DNA of 64,000 nucleotides from Pseudomonas benzenivorans (lineage in GTDB: Bacteria; Pseudomonadota; Gammaproteobacteria; Pseudomonadales; Pseudomonadaceae): positions 124,001 through 188,000 of the forward strand of contig NZ_FNCT01000003.1 in the NCBI RefSeq assembly GCF_900100495.1. Direction: 5' to 3'. A model generated the notes under the pieces. It saw only the letters and a program-made list of their open reading frames with translations. It was not told where the DNA came from and did not search any database. This document shows positions 1 through 7,639 of this stretch, in pieces. A program made the translations under genes and the position numbers. Every line of letters begins with the position of its first letter. The stretch's first letter is position 1.

Positions 1-984
1 GCGCGTGACGGGCAGCGAGTTGCTGCTGGCCGCAGCCAGGTTTTCCAGGGTCATGCTCCTGCTGCCGTTGAGTAGCTCCTGGAGTGCCTGCAGCTTGGTG
101 TCGTAGGTTTCCTGGATCAGCGGGGACAGGCCGACGCCGGCGGCGGTTACCGTCTTCGGGCAGCTGTCGCAGGTCTGCTGCTGTTGCTCGCCGAGTACCC
201 GGGTTGCGAACGCAGTCGCTTCCTGGGGGGACGACCACACGTTGCACACCAGGCCGTTGTTGCAACTCTCCTCGCTGATGCTCGAGGTGTCTTCTACTGG
301 ACGACTGGTCAGCAGGTTGTACCCGGCCTTGGTCACGTCACCCACGATTCGAATGGGCCTCTGCCCAGATCCACCGGCTCGTTCGCCGCCGACCCAAGTC
401 ACCCCATCGTTGCCCCCGGTTCTCTCGACTTGGTCGATTGCCGCGACCGCATCGGAGTTCGAGGTCAAGGTCGTGCTCATGGCTTGACCTTCGGCCAGCT
501 TCCCCCAACCCATCTGTTCGCCGGCGATATCGGCCATCTTGTCCGCGATCGCCCTGCAGGTGCCTTTGGACCGATCGAAGTCAAGGCGTGCCTGCAGGAT
601 GCCGTTGGTGATGAGGTTGTAGAGCGCAGGATTAGCTCGCTGCAGGATCAGCGCCGGCAGTGAGGCGACAGCACTCGTCGCGTTTTGGACCACCGAGCTC
701 ATGATGTTCTGGAAGCCCTGGGTGGCGCCGTTGAGCTGGTTCTCCAGGGTGTTGCTCATGTTCATGTTTCCGCAGACGAGATTGTTCTGCCAACCCGCCC
801 CCACGGAGATGCTGTCCATGTTGCCGGCGCTGCCCATCGTTACCGCGTTGCCGCCACCGATGCTGTACAGCACGTCATCGCCGATGACGCTACCAGCCGA
901 TTCAACCTTGAAAGGGTCGGCGGCCATGGCCATAGCGCTGCTCAGGCCGAACGCCAGTCCGAATGCCCGGATGATGGTTTTCAT
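1..984 (-). CDS. TraH-like ICE mating-pair protein (TIGR03755-type), partial
   Basis: The reading frame starts with an ATG at 984 and stays open to the window edge, so about 328 residues are visible and the C-terminus is missing. The protein begins with a signal peptide ending near Ala-Met-Ala-Met-Ala-Ala. It continues with a Gly/Ser/Asn-rich segment that contains paired cysteines (a Cys-x-x-Ser-Cys near the visible end). This matches the TraH-like family of ICE mating-pair stabilisation proteins exported to the periplasm. It lies 22 bases downstream of the TraU-like gene in the same direction, the usual order in PFGI-1/ICEclc elements, where traG normally follows. Confidence 0.8.
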   Translation of the reverse strand, partial: MKTIIRAFGLAFGLSSAMAMAADPFKVESAGSVIGDDVLYSIGGGNAVTMGSAGNMDSISVGAGWQNNLVCGNMNMSNTLENQLNGATQGFQNIMSSVVQNATSAVASLPALILQRANPALYNLITNGILQARLDFDRSKGTCRAIADKMADIAGEQMGWGKLAEGQAMSTTLTSNSDAVAAIDQVERTGGNDGVTWVGGERAGGSGQRPIRIVGDVTKAGYNLLTSRPVEDTSSISEESCNNGLVCNVWSSPQEATAFATRVLGEQQQQTCDSCPKTVTAAGVGLSPLIQETYDTKLQALQELLNGSRSMTLENLAAASSNSLPVTR

Positions 985-1006
985 GTCGTGCTCCAGTCGC
1001 TGGGAA

Positions 1007-1945
1007 TCATTGGAAGTCCACGCTGCCGAGGAAGATCTGGCCGCGCCGTTTGCAGCAGGAGTAGGGGCGCCAGAGTGCCCAGGCGTAGCCGCCATCTTCT
1101 GCGTGGACCTGCGGGCCGCTGTTAGGGAAGACGGCGCAGGTTTGGCTGAGGCTTGGCGTGAGCTCCTGCCACTTGCCGGTGGTGGCATCGCCCTCGATCA
1201 GTTCGCCGGCCGGCCAATAGCCGTCTTGAGCTTGCGCGTACATGGGCAGGTAAACGTGCACCTGACCGGAGCGTGTGGTGATGTCGCCGGCGCGCTGGGC
1301 GATCACTGCGCCGGTCTTGTAGTCGTCGGTCTGGTGGAGAAAGCCGCTACGCGGGTAGACGCTCCCCCATAGATCGCCGGACTGGGAGCTCCCGACCTCG
1401 CGTCGCCCCGGGGTTAGGGCTTCCGGGTACACCGACTCTGGTATCCCGTAACGCCAAGCGATCGGGTCCAGGGTGCTGAGGAGGTAGGGGAAGTACGCCG
1501 TTGTGGCGCCCTTGCAGGTATAGCCTGAGCTGCTGGCGAATTGGCTGAAGACGTAGCCACCAGGGTGGCCAATGACATCGGCCTCCTTGAACTTGGTGAT
1601 GTTGTTCTCAGCCACATGGTTGGTGGTGCCGTCGCCGCCGGCTTGGGCGGTCGATGTGGGTAATCCCATGCCGGCGACCTCAGACCAGGGGTTCAAGCCG
1701 GTGTTCGAATAGGCAGAAACAACCGCATCGGGAATGTAGTGGCGGACCTTGGTGGACGTCCTGACCTTGCAACCGAAGCTCGTGCAGAACAGCCAGTAGC
1801 AGATCCCGACGACCTTGTATTCCAGGCATTGGGGGGACAGCGTCGAGGAAACGATCGCAGCGGTATTGATCGCAGCTGAAGCCGAGAAAGCCAGGCTGAA
1901 GGCGAACATCAGAGAGAGCGGGCGCAAGACGTGAAGACGCTTCAT
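1007..1945 (-). CDS. TraU-like ICE conjugal transfer protein (TIGR03756-type)
   Basis: The 312-residue protein has a cleavable signal peptide (Phe-Ser-Leu-Ala-Phe-Ser-Ala-Ser-Ala-Ala). It is rich in cysteines, for example Cys-Tyr-Trp-Leu-Phe-Cys near residue 50 and a Cys-Cys pair near the C-terminus, as in the disulfide-dependent periplasmic TraU family of F-like and ICE mating-pore components. Its ATG overlaps the stop of the preceding gene by four bases (ATGA), which indicates translational coupling. The next gene encodes the TraH-like protein. The family role is assembly of the mating pair; the assignment comes from sequence character and gene order. Confidence 0.85.
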   Translation of the reverse strand: MKRLHVLRPLSLMFAFSLAFSASAAINTAAIVSSTLSPQCLEYKVVGICYWLFCTSFGCKVRTSTKVRHYIPDAVVSAYSNTGLNPWSEVAGMGLPTSTAQAGGDGTTNHVAENNITKFKEADVIGHPGGYVFSQFASSSGYTCKGATTAYFPYLLSTLDPIAWRYGIPESVYPEALTPGRREVGSSQSGDLWGSVYPRSGFLHQTDDYKTGAVIAQRAGDITTRSGQVHVYLPMYAQAQDGYWPAGELIEGDATTGKWQELTPSLSQTCAVFPNSGPQVHAEDGGYAWALWRPYSCCKRRGQIFLGSVDFQ

Positions 1946-2370
1946 CGTTGCATGCCCCTTGCCCGGTCGATCAGCCTGGTGGCCGTAGCCACATCGGGCT
2001 CGCCGTACACCACGTACTTCCGGTCGACTACCACGGCTGGAATCTTCTCGACGCCTGCGCTCCAGGCGTCGGCCGCGCCTTGCTGGGCTCTGGCCAGATC
2101 CGCCTGCAGGCGGGCGCCTTCGGGCGTGGCCATGAAACGCTGCACAGCGGTTGTTGCCTGGCGAGGATCTGCCGGCAGTGAACGAGACAAACGCTCCTCG
2201 AGGCGCTGCTGTTCATCCAAGAGGATTACGCGCACGCCGGCGGGGGCGGTCACCGGGTGGGCCTGGTCCGTGACGACCCAGGTTTCGGCTTGGGCCGTAG
2301 CGGCAATGAGCAGGGCGGCGAGCGGCAACGGCCAGCGTCGCCGACGGCTTTGAGGGAGGGAATAGGGCAT
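1942..2370 (-). CDS. Thioredoxin-fold-like ICE protein (TIGR03757-type)
   Basis: This is a 142-residue exported protein. An Arg-rich n-region and hydrophobic core form a signal peptide ending Ala-Thr-Ala-Gln-Ala. The C-terminal half (Lys-Ile-Pro-Ala-Val-Val-Val-Asp) resembles the cis-Pro strand of thioredoxin-fold transfer proteins such as TrbC/TraW partners, but no Cys-x-x-Cys is present. It is the first gene of the TIGR03757-TIGR03756-TIGR03755 block and overlaps the next gene by four bases. A perfect 11-bp hairpin (2374-2402) sits three bases upstream of its start codon. Confidence 0.8.
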   Translation of the reverse strand: MPYSLPQSRRRRWPLPLAALLIAATAQAETWVVTDQAHPVTAPAGVRVILLDEQQRLEERLSRSLPADPRQATTAVQRFMATPEGARLQADLARAQQGAADAWSAGVEKIPAVVVDRKYVVYGEPDVATATRLIDRARGMQR

Positions 2371-2373
2371 AGC

Positions 2374-2402
2374 GCTGTACCTGGTGAGGATCCAGGTACA
2401 GC
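2374..2402 (-). promoter_or_regulatory. Perfect 11-bp inverted repeat at the start codon of the TIGR03757-type gene
   Basis: The arms GCTGTACCTGG (2374-2384) and CCAGGTACAGC (2392-2402) flank a 7-base loop. The repeat lies between a transfer gene on the minus strand and the cargo ATPase on the plus strand. As RNA from the minus strand it would occlude the ribosome-binding region of the transfer gene. As DNA it could be an operator. There is no T-run, so it is not a typical terminator. Confidence 0.55.
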
Positions 2403-2586
2403 AAACCGGATGGTGACTTCAGGTGCAGCAGGAAATAGGAACCAGGTCGCAGGCGGATTTTTTGACCTGCGCGCTGCGGTGGAGGCAGGGGGCAGTCAAC
2501 TTTCACAGGCCAAGCGCATAGCGACTTATTGACAGTTATAGCGTCAATGACCTATATCTATCAATAACTTCCTATGAGCTCATGAA

Positions 2587-3771
2587 ATGGACAGGAACAC
2601 TAACCCGTTTAACCCAGGGGCAGGTGTATCGCCGCCAGAACTAGCAGGGCGATCCGAGGTACTGCAAACCGCAGAAACCGCGTTGCAGCGCACCAAGCGT
2701 GGCAAACACGCGAAGTCCCTTATGATTTTGGGATTGCGAGGGGTTGGCAAAACGGTGCTGCTGAATCAAATCAAAGAGCGTGCGGTCGGATTTGGCTACT
2801 TGGCCGAAATGCAGGAAGCCCACGATGGAGCAGAGCTTAAGCAACTATTGATTCCGGTGCTACGCCGCTTGTTGTTGCGCCTAGACCGATTGCAAAACAC
2901 AGTTGAGACAGTAAAGAAGGGCATTCGGGTATTGCGTAGTTTTATCGGCAACATCACCATCGCAGCTGGTGGTGCGGAAGTTACGTTGGGTGTTGATCCT
3001 GAAGCAGGCTATGCGGATAGCGGAAATCTTGAAGACGACTTGAGAGATGTATTGGTAGCGACAGGAGAGGCTGCCCGAGATGCAGGCACACCAGTAGCGA
3101 TTTTGATCGACGAATTGCAGTACCTGTCCAAAGAAGAACTGGGTGCACTGATTCGAGGAATTCACGCAATTAACCAAGCTGGGCTGCCACTTGTGCTCTT
3201 TGGTGCTGGCCTTCCTCAACTGGCGGGTCAAGCAGGCGATGCCAAAAGCTATGCAGAACGGTTATTTGAGTTCCCGCGTTTAGGCGCGCTAGCAGAGACT
3301 GATGCCTGGAAAGCGATCCGCGATCCAGTGGAAGACGAAGGCGCAACTATAACTGAAGAGGCTCTAAAGGAGATCTACGACAAGACTCACGGCTATCCAT
3401 ATTTCCTTCAGGAATGGGGCTACAGCGCATGGAATATAGCCGAAGGAGAAACCATAACTGAACAGGATGCTCGTACCGCCACAGTTGAGAGTATTCGCAA
3501 GCTTGATGAGTCATTTTTTAGGGTTCGCTTTGACCGGACGACCCCTGCTGAGCGCGATTACATGCGCTGTTTGGCTGAGTTAGGCGAAGGACCGCAACGT
3601 TCAGCAGATGTAGCGACAGCCTTAGGTCGAAGGGCCACAAGCCTAGGTCCAGTACGGGACAGTTTGATCAAGAAAGGAATGATCTACAGCCCCGAATATG
3701 CGCAAATTGCATTCACAGTACCTCTTTTTGACGAATTTATGAGGCGGGTGACCGCAGCGTCACCCCAGTAG
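2587..3771 (+). CDS. AAA/STAND-like P-loop ATPase
   Basis: The 394-residue protein carries a Walker A motif Gly-Leu-Arg-Gly-Val-Gly-Lys-Thr (49-56) and a Walker B of hydrophobic residues ending Asp-Glu (about 170-176). A helical region follows, and the C-terminal third looks like a winged helix. This is the layout of AAA_16/archaeal-type ATPases and of the NTPase part of STAND regulators. It lacks obvious sensor repeats. No strong Shine-Dalgarno is seen before the ATG. It heads a plus-strand run that is visibly more A+T-rich than the flanking transfer genes, which suggests separate acquisition. With the caspase-like gene two positions downstream it may form a sensing and effector pair; that role is inference. 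Confidence 0.7.
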   Translation: MDRNTNPFNPGAGVSPPELAGRSEVLQTAETALQRTKRGKHAKSLMILGLRGVGKTVLLNQIKERAVGFGYLAEMQEAHDGAELKQLLIPVLRRLLLRLDRLQNTVETVKKGIRVLRSFIGNITIAAGGAEVTLGVDPEAGYADSGNLEDDLRDVLVATGEAARDAGTPVAILIDELQYLSKEELGALIRGIHAINQAGLPLVLFGAGLPQLAGQAGDAKSYAERLFEFPRLGALAETDAWKAIRDPVEDEGATITEEALKEIYDKTHGYPYFLQEWGYSAWNIAEGETITEQDARTATVESIRKLDESFFRVRFDRTTPAERDYMRCLAELGEGPQRSADVATALGRRATSLGPVRDSLIKKGMIYSPEYAQIAFTVPLFDEFMRRVTAASPQ

Positions 3772-3782
3772 GAAATGACAGC

Positions 3783-4022
3783 GTGAGCAGCATGACCGAC
3801 CCAAAATTAAAGGCCAACGAGCTGGCGAGGTTTGCACGAAACCTGGAGAACTTTGCCAAGACGAATCCGGGCGAAGCGCTTTACTACCGCTTTCAGGGAA
3901 TACTCGAAAGTCAAATCGTTACGTTGCAGTGCTGCGGCGTAATAACCAGTCAAGGCGCGGTCAAATTGCATGAGCAGATGGCGGCAATCGTACGATCAAT
4001 GTGCTCCGAGATCGAGGAATAG
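3783..4022 (+). CDS. Small uncharacterised protein between ATPase and caspase-like gene
   Basis: This is a 79-residue, mostly helical protein without signal peptide or membrane segment; I do not recognise the family. The GTG at 3783 has an AGGA about 9 bases upstream, while an in-frame ATG at 3792 is an alternative start. It lies 11 bases after the ATPase stop, and its stop is two bases before the ATG of the caspase-like protein. The three genes are therefore almost certainly co-transcribed and the product may bridge the other two. Confidence 0.6.
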   Translation: MSSMTDPKLKANELARFARNLENFAKTNPGEALYYRFQGILESQIVTLQCCGVITSQGAVKLHEQMAAIVRSMCSEIEE

Positions 4023-4024
4023 CC

Positions 4025-4900
4025 ATGGAGCGTACTAAGTTCTCCATCAGACAAAGCGGTTTCTCTCCCGCCAACGCGATCTTCATAATAGATTGCCTGG
4101 ATGAAAATGACCTTCAGACAGGCCACCGTCGATTGCAAGGTGTTCATGATCTGCTCCAGGAGCTGGACCCAGGACGTTTCGTTGAATTACAGCCATTTGT
4201 CAGGCGTTTTGCCGCTGGAACCGCCAAAGCATTTGCAGCGGCCATAGATGAGATTCTCAAGCTCACTGCCCAAGGAATTCATCCGATTCTGTTCATCGAT
4301 GGGCATGGCCGTCCAGACAAGGGGTTGCGTCTACCCAATAACGAGTATCTGCCTTGGCAGGATTTGCTTCAGCACTGCCATCGGATCATCCAGCTATGTG
4401 CAGGCGAATTATCCGTGATCGTCGCAGCTTGTCATTCTATGGCTGCAATTAAAAATTTAGACCCCAATACTCGTTTGCCTTTTGCTTTCTATTACGGATA
4501 CCCATCAACTGTTGCTGCTGGAGTAATTTTGGATGAGACCCAGCTGATATGCAAAAGCTTGCTCCAAGATGGAGGGAAGACTGCCATGGAGGCAAAGCTC
4601 AAGCTGCGAAAATACTCGGAGTACGATCACATCCAAACTGTATTAGCCATGGCTTTATTACTATCCAGTGCGCCTCAAACTTCCGCAGAATGTATGCCCG
4701 AGCTTTCTCGGGCGAAGCTTCGAAGAGCTTTTGAAGAAACCGCCATCAGCTTGGAGGTTCGTCTCGCGGGTACGCGACGACAACTCAACGCAACGCTTAA
4801 CTCCGGGAAAGTGGCCATCTCCCTGGTAAACCGGCTGATGTACGATACCCCTAGGAGGAAGCGGCTCATCGAGGACATCTGCAAACACATCGAATCATAA
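4025..4900 (+). CDS. Caspase/CHAT-like His-Cys protein
   Basis: The 291-residue protein has a hydrophobic strand ending Ile-Asp-Gly-His-Gly (His94) and, 42 residues later, a hydrophobic strand ending Ala-Ala-Cys-His-Ser (Cys136). This spacing and setting match the catalytic His-Gly and Ala-Cys dyad of caspase-fold (clan CD, C14/CHAT) peptidases. A Tyr-Gly-Tyr-Pro and an Asp-Glu segment follow, where these folds have their substrate-pocket strand. I chose the ATG at 4025 because a GAGG precedes it; an upstream ATG at 4001 would overlap the previous gene. The gene is tightly linked to an AAA ATPase, as caspase-like effectors often are in bacterial defence loci. Proteolytic activity is inferred, not shown. 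Confidence 0.62.
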   Translation: MERTKFSIRQSGFSPANAIFIIDCLDENDLQTGHRRLQGVHDLLQELDPGRFVELQPFVRRFAAGTAKAFAAAIDEILKLTAQGIHPILFIDGHGRPDKGLRLPNNEYLPWQDLLQHCHRIIQLCAGELSVIVAACHSMAAIKNLDPNTRLPFAFYYGYPSTVAAGVILDETQLICKSLLQDGGKTAMEAKLKLRKYSEYDHIQTVLAMALLLSSAPQTSAECMPELSRAKLRRAFEETAISLEVRLAGTRRQLNATLNSGKVAISLVNRLMYDTPRRKRLIEDICKHIES

Positions 4901-4972
4901 AGAGCCTTTGAGACACTGGCAGTCTGCCCAGGCTCTGTGCAGTCAACAGTTCGAGGAAACGGAGGCATGGGC

Positions 4973-5911
4973 ATGGCAACGGTGACGGTTTCTCCGATTC
5001 ATTTCGAGGATTACAGTGGCCTCCAATTTGAACGTCTTGTCTTTGCCTACCACATGCGCGCAGGGTGGCGCGATTTGGCCTGGCGTGGCCAATCGGGAGG
5101 CGACCAAGGGCGGGACATTACCGGTGTCGAGCCTTTTGATGACCAGCCTGCACGCAAGACCATCATCCAGTGCGCCAACCGGGACGCTTTGACGCTGGCG
5201 AAAGCCAAGGCCGACATGGCCAAGGCGGTCCAGGCTACAGGCGGAATTCCGGATGCCTTCAAGTTTGTCTCTCGTGGCGCAGTTTCGGACACCAGCCGAA
5301 CGCGAATTGAGCAGGCCGCAGCTTCTTTGGGAGTCGCGTATGTGACGATTTGGTCGGGAGTAGAGTTCGAGGAGAATCTACGGCTTCGTGCCGAGTACCT
5401 GTTGCATCGGTTTGTCCAGGGCATCGAGTTTCCCGATGCCGAGGCCGACATTCGCAGGTTCGTTGACGACTTTCCCGATCTCACGGATATCGAGGCACTG
5501 CAATTCATGGCGGCTGTTTTTGATCGGCCTGTGTTTTACACGCCGTTTCATCAGGAAAGCTCCTTGCCCGCCTTTCAGCAGGCAATTGAGGACACCATTG
5601 GCGCCCTCAACACCGGCATATGGAGGACGCGCGAGGGCGAAGAGATCAGACGCATCCCATCAATCCACCATCTTCGAGACCTATATACTCGTGAGGTGCT
5701 GGGAAAAGTAGTTCGACAGGTCGATGAGCTGCGCCGCACCTTTGTGGGCGGCCTTCGGGACGGAAAGATTAGGCATTGTGATTGCGGTAATCCTGATTGT
5801 CCTACGTATATGCTGACGCACCGCATCGCAGACGAATTGGACGGAGCAAGGCGAAAGGTCCTGATGACGTTTCGATCCGCGCTGCCATCCTTTGAGTTGA
5901 ACCTTCCATGA
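4973..5911 (+). CDS. Mrr-like restriction-fold protein with altered active site
   Basis: The 312-residue protein opens with a Phe-Glu-Arg-Leu helix and a Gly-Gly-Asp-Gln-Gly-Arg-Asp-Ile strand, then Ile-Ile-Gln-Cys-Ala-Asn (64-69). These are the landmarks of Mrr_cat/PD-(D/E)xK nucleases, which normally read Gln-Cys-Lys-Asn. The catalytic Lys is replaced by Ala68, so activity may be lost or the Lys supplied elsewhere. The C-terminal part has a Cys-Asp-Cys-Gly-Asn-Pro-Asp-Cys cluster that could bind zinc. The ATG at 4973 is preferred because a GGAGG lies seven bases upstream; an ATG at 4967 is too close. It may act as the DNA-sensing or effector part of the cargo module. Confidence 0.55.
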   Translation: MATVTVSPIHFEDYSGLQFERLVFAYHMRAGWRDLAWRGQSGGDQGRDITGVEPFDDQPARKTIIQCANRDALTLAKAKADMAKAVQATGGIPDAFKFVSRGAVSDTSRTRIEQAAASLGVAYVTIWSGVEFEENLRLRAEYLLHRFVQGIEFPDAEADIRRFVDDFPDLTDIEALQFMAAVFDRPVFYTPFHQESSLPAFQQAIEDTIGALNTGIWRTREGEEIRRIPSIHHLRDLYTREVLGKVVRQVDELRRTFVGGLRDGKIRHCDCGNPDCPTYMLTHRIADELDGARRKVLMTFRSALPSFELNLP

Positions 5912-5922
5912 AGGAGAAGTTG

Positions 5923-6057
5923 ATGAAGAAGTTCACCTGTGCCATCGCCCTGGTTGTGGCAGCTACTGCCGTTGCCGGCTGCAAAGACGGGGAGAAAAAG
6001 AATACTTCTGCGCCGGTGGCCGAGCACCGGAAAACTGACGACGCCAAGCAGTTTTAG
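5923..6057 (+). CDS. Small lipoprotein, 44 aa
   Basis: An AAGGAG six bases before the ATG at 5923 fixes this start; an upstream ATG at 5908 overlaps the previous stop as ATGA. The protein is a short lipoprotein precursor. Lys-Lys is followed by a hydrophobic core and the lipobox Val-Ala-Gly-Cys (Cys20), then 24 charged residues. It resembles small entericidin- or lysis-like lipoproteins in size only. It begins a set of small, same-strand cargo genes. Confidence 0.6.
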   Translation: MKKFTCAIALVVAATAVAGCKDGEKKNTSAPVAEHRKTDDAKQF

Positions 6058-6111
6058 GCAGCGCCGGGCGAATTTCTCGCCCGCGAAATCCGCAAGAAAG
6101 GACATCTCGCT

Positions 6112-6291
6112 ATGAAGATCGTTGCACAAAGATTCCTTGCTGATGGGAAAACGCAGGCGCTGGTCAAGATCGGCGACGGGTACCTGATCTACACCATTGA
6201 CCCTAGCGATCCCACCAAGCCTCACTCCTCCATCTATCCCCTGCCCCAAAAGGACGTTGATGCGTTCCTGGCTGAGTGCGGGAAGAAGTAA
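6112..6291 (+). CDS. Uncharacterised 59-aa protein
   Basis: The short open frame is preceded by AAGAAAGG about ten bases upstream of the ATG. The product is soluble, with alternating hydrophobic residues that suggest a small beta-rich fold and a lone Cys near the C-terminus. I do not recognise it. It sits in a tight same-strand array and its stop is 13 bases before the next start. Confidence 0.5.
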   Translation: MKIVAQRFLADGKTQALVKIGDGYLIYTIDPSDPTKPHSSIYPLPQKDVDAFLAECGKK

Positions 6292-6304
6292 CGAGGAAAA
6301 GACC

Positions 6305-6631
6305 GTGAAAATTCTTATAGCGTGCCTGACGGCAACGATGCTTGTTTCTGCGGTGGCCAATGCTGCAGGCCTCCAAGCACCTGATTTTTCGAAATGGGCG
6401 GGCAAGGTGCTGAATGACGACGGCATTACCGATGCCCGCATTGTTCAAACTAAATACCCATTTGATTTCACATACTGTCGAAAGGATTCGCTGACCCTCT
6501 GGCATTACACGGTGATGAGTGCCGAACATCTTGAAGCGATCAGGAAAGGGGAAATCGTAAAGCCCATCCCGGCGGTGCAGAGATCCGTAGCGATAGAAAG
6601 CAACAGCACTGCATGCAATGACGCAAGTTGA
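6305..6631 (+). CDS. Exported uncharacterised protein, 108 aa
   Basis: Translation probably starts at the GTG at 6305, which has GAGGAAAA at the right distance. The N-terminus is then a clean signal peptide (Lys-Ile-Leu-Ile-Ala-Cys-Leu to Ala-Asn-Ala-Ala). The mature part is about 87 residues with two cysteines, so it is likely a small periplasmic protein, possibly with a disulfide. The family is not recognised. Starting further upstream would add an unlikely Pro-rich leader. Confidence 0.55.
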   Translation: MKILIACLTATMLVSAVANAAGLQAPDFSKWAGKVLNDDGITDARIVQTKYPFDFTYCRKDSLTLWHYTVMSAEHLEAIRKGEIVKPIPAVQRSVAIESNSTACNDAS

Positions 6632-6652
6632 GGGAAAGGAGGTGAAACCAGC

Positions 6653-7090
6653 ATGATCGGTAGCCAGAAGCTATACATCCCCCTCTTTGTGCCGCTACCC
6701 AAGCGCGTCACCTATTACTCGCTTTCGTTGAGGCCGGAAGAAATCAAATCTTGGGAGCTGCTCAACGCCGCCGAGACAGGCAACCTGATGCTGAGTCCGG
6801 CACTGCGTCCCTGCGATTTCCGCAACTACAAGCACATCAAGCTGCTCGACAAGCATCTGGCCGAGGAGTTGGCCAGCTATGTAGAGCCGGTGATGCAGAA
6901 GCGCTACGGCCCTGAAACCCTGGTCAACGTGGTAGAGGGCGCCACCGTAGAAACAGAGGCCAAGAGTATTCCGTTCGATCAGCACCGGGAAAAGGCCCAG
7001 CAGTTGCTCGCGAGGTACGCCGCCAAGAATGCCCCACGCTCAAAGGCGTCGAAAGTGCTTCCGGTGGCTGATGTCGTAGACTTGCAGTAA
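6653..7090 (+). CDS. Uncharacterised 145-aa protein
   Basis: A strong GGAAAGGAGGTGA precedes the ATG, which suggests efficient translation. The protein is soluble, with no signal peptide or membrane segment, and is predicted to be mixed alpha/beta with a charged C-terminus. I do not recognise the family. It is part of the same-strand series of small cargo genes that runs to 8197. Confidence 0.55.
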   Translation: MIGSQKLYIPLFVPLPKRVTYYSLSLRPEEIKSWELLNAAETGNLMLSPALRPCDFRNYKHIKLLDKHLAEELASYVEPVMQKRYGPETLVNVVEGATVETEAKSIPFDQHREKAQQLLARYAAKNAPRSKASKVLPVADVVDLQ

Positions 7091-7131
7091 GGCTGGCTGA
7101 AGTCCGAGAAATCCAACTCGCATAGGGAAAG

Positions 7132-7620
7132 ATGATGGCCATGTCCGCAGATCAGAGAGGCTTAAAAAAACTCGGAGCGACTGGGTCTCGTATCGACACC
7201 GTCAAAGGTATCGTGCTGTTCCTTCTCGTTTTGTCCATTATCGGCTGCGTTCACACGGCTAGGCTGTACGATCTGAGTAGTGGCCAAGTCACCCCTGCCA
7301 AGTTCAGTTACTCGGGTTCTGGCAGAGGGACCATATCCCTCAACCTCGCGGAAGGATCAGCGTGTTCCGGGGAGTACTTCACCGTAACTGGTGGCGTCAC
7401 TTCCTGGGGAACCATCTACGGCCAGGTATGGGGAGCCCAAGGGGTTATGTCTGGCCTTGCCACTTCAATGGGAGGCTCCACCCCGAACGAGCAGCGAGGC
7501 ACTGCCGTTGCTGTGTGCGACAGTGGCGCCACCATCGAGTGCGAATATGTGGCCCGAGGGCCACATGGGCAAGGAGCGTGTCTCGACAATAGTGGCAATA
7601 AATTCAAGCTCATGTTCTAG
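7132..7620 (+). CDS. Predicted lipoprotein, 162 aa
   Basis: About 20 polar residues precede a hydrophobic stretch ending in the lipobox-like Ser-Ile-Ile-Gly-Cys. The rest is rich in Gly, Ser and Thr and looks like a small beta-sandwich or barrel facing the periplasm, with several later cysteines. ATGs at 7132, 7135 and 7141 are all possible starts. GGGAAAG lies immediately before the first, so a later one may be used. No family is recognised. Confidence 0.55.
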   Translation: MMAMSADQRGLKKLGATGSRIDTVKGIVLFLLVLSIIGCVHTARLYDLSSGQVTPAKFSYSGSGRGTISLNLAEGSACSGEYFTVTGGVTSWGTIYGQVWGAQGVMSGLATSMGGSTPNEQRGTAVAVCDSGATIECEYVARGPHGQGACLDNSGNKFKLMF

Positions 7621-7639
7621 GAGTCGGGAGGACGCACGG

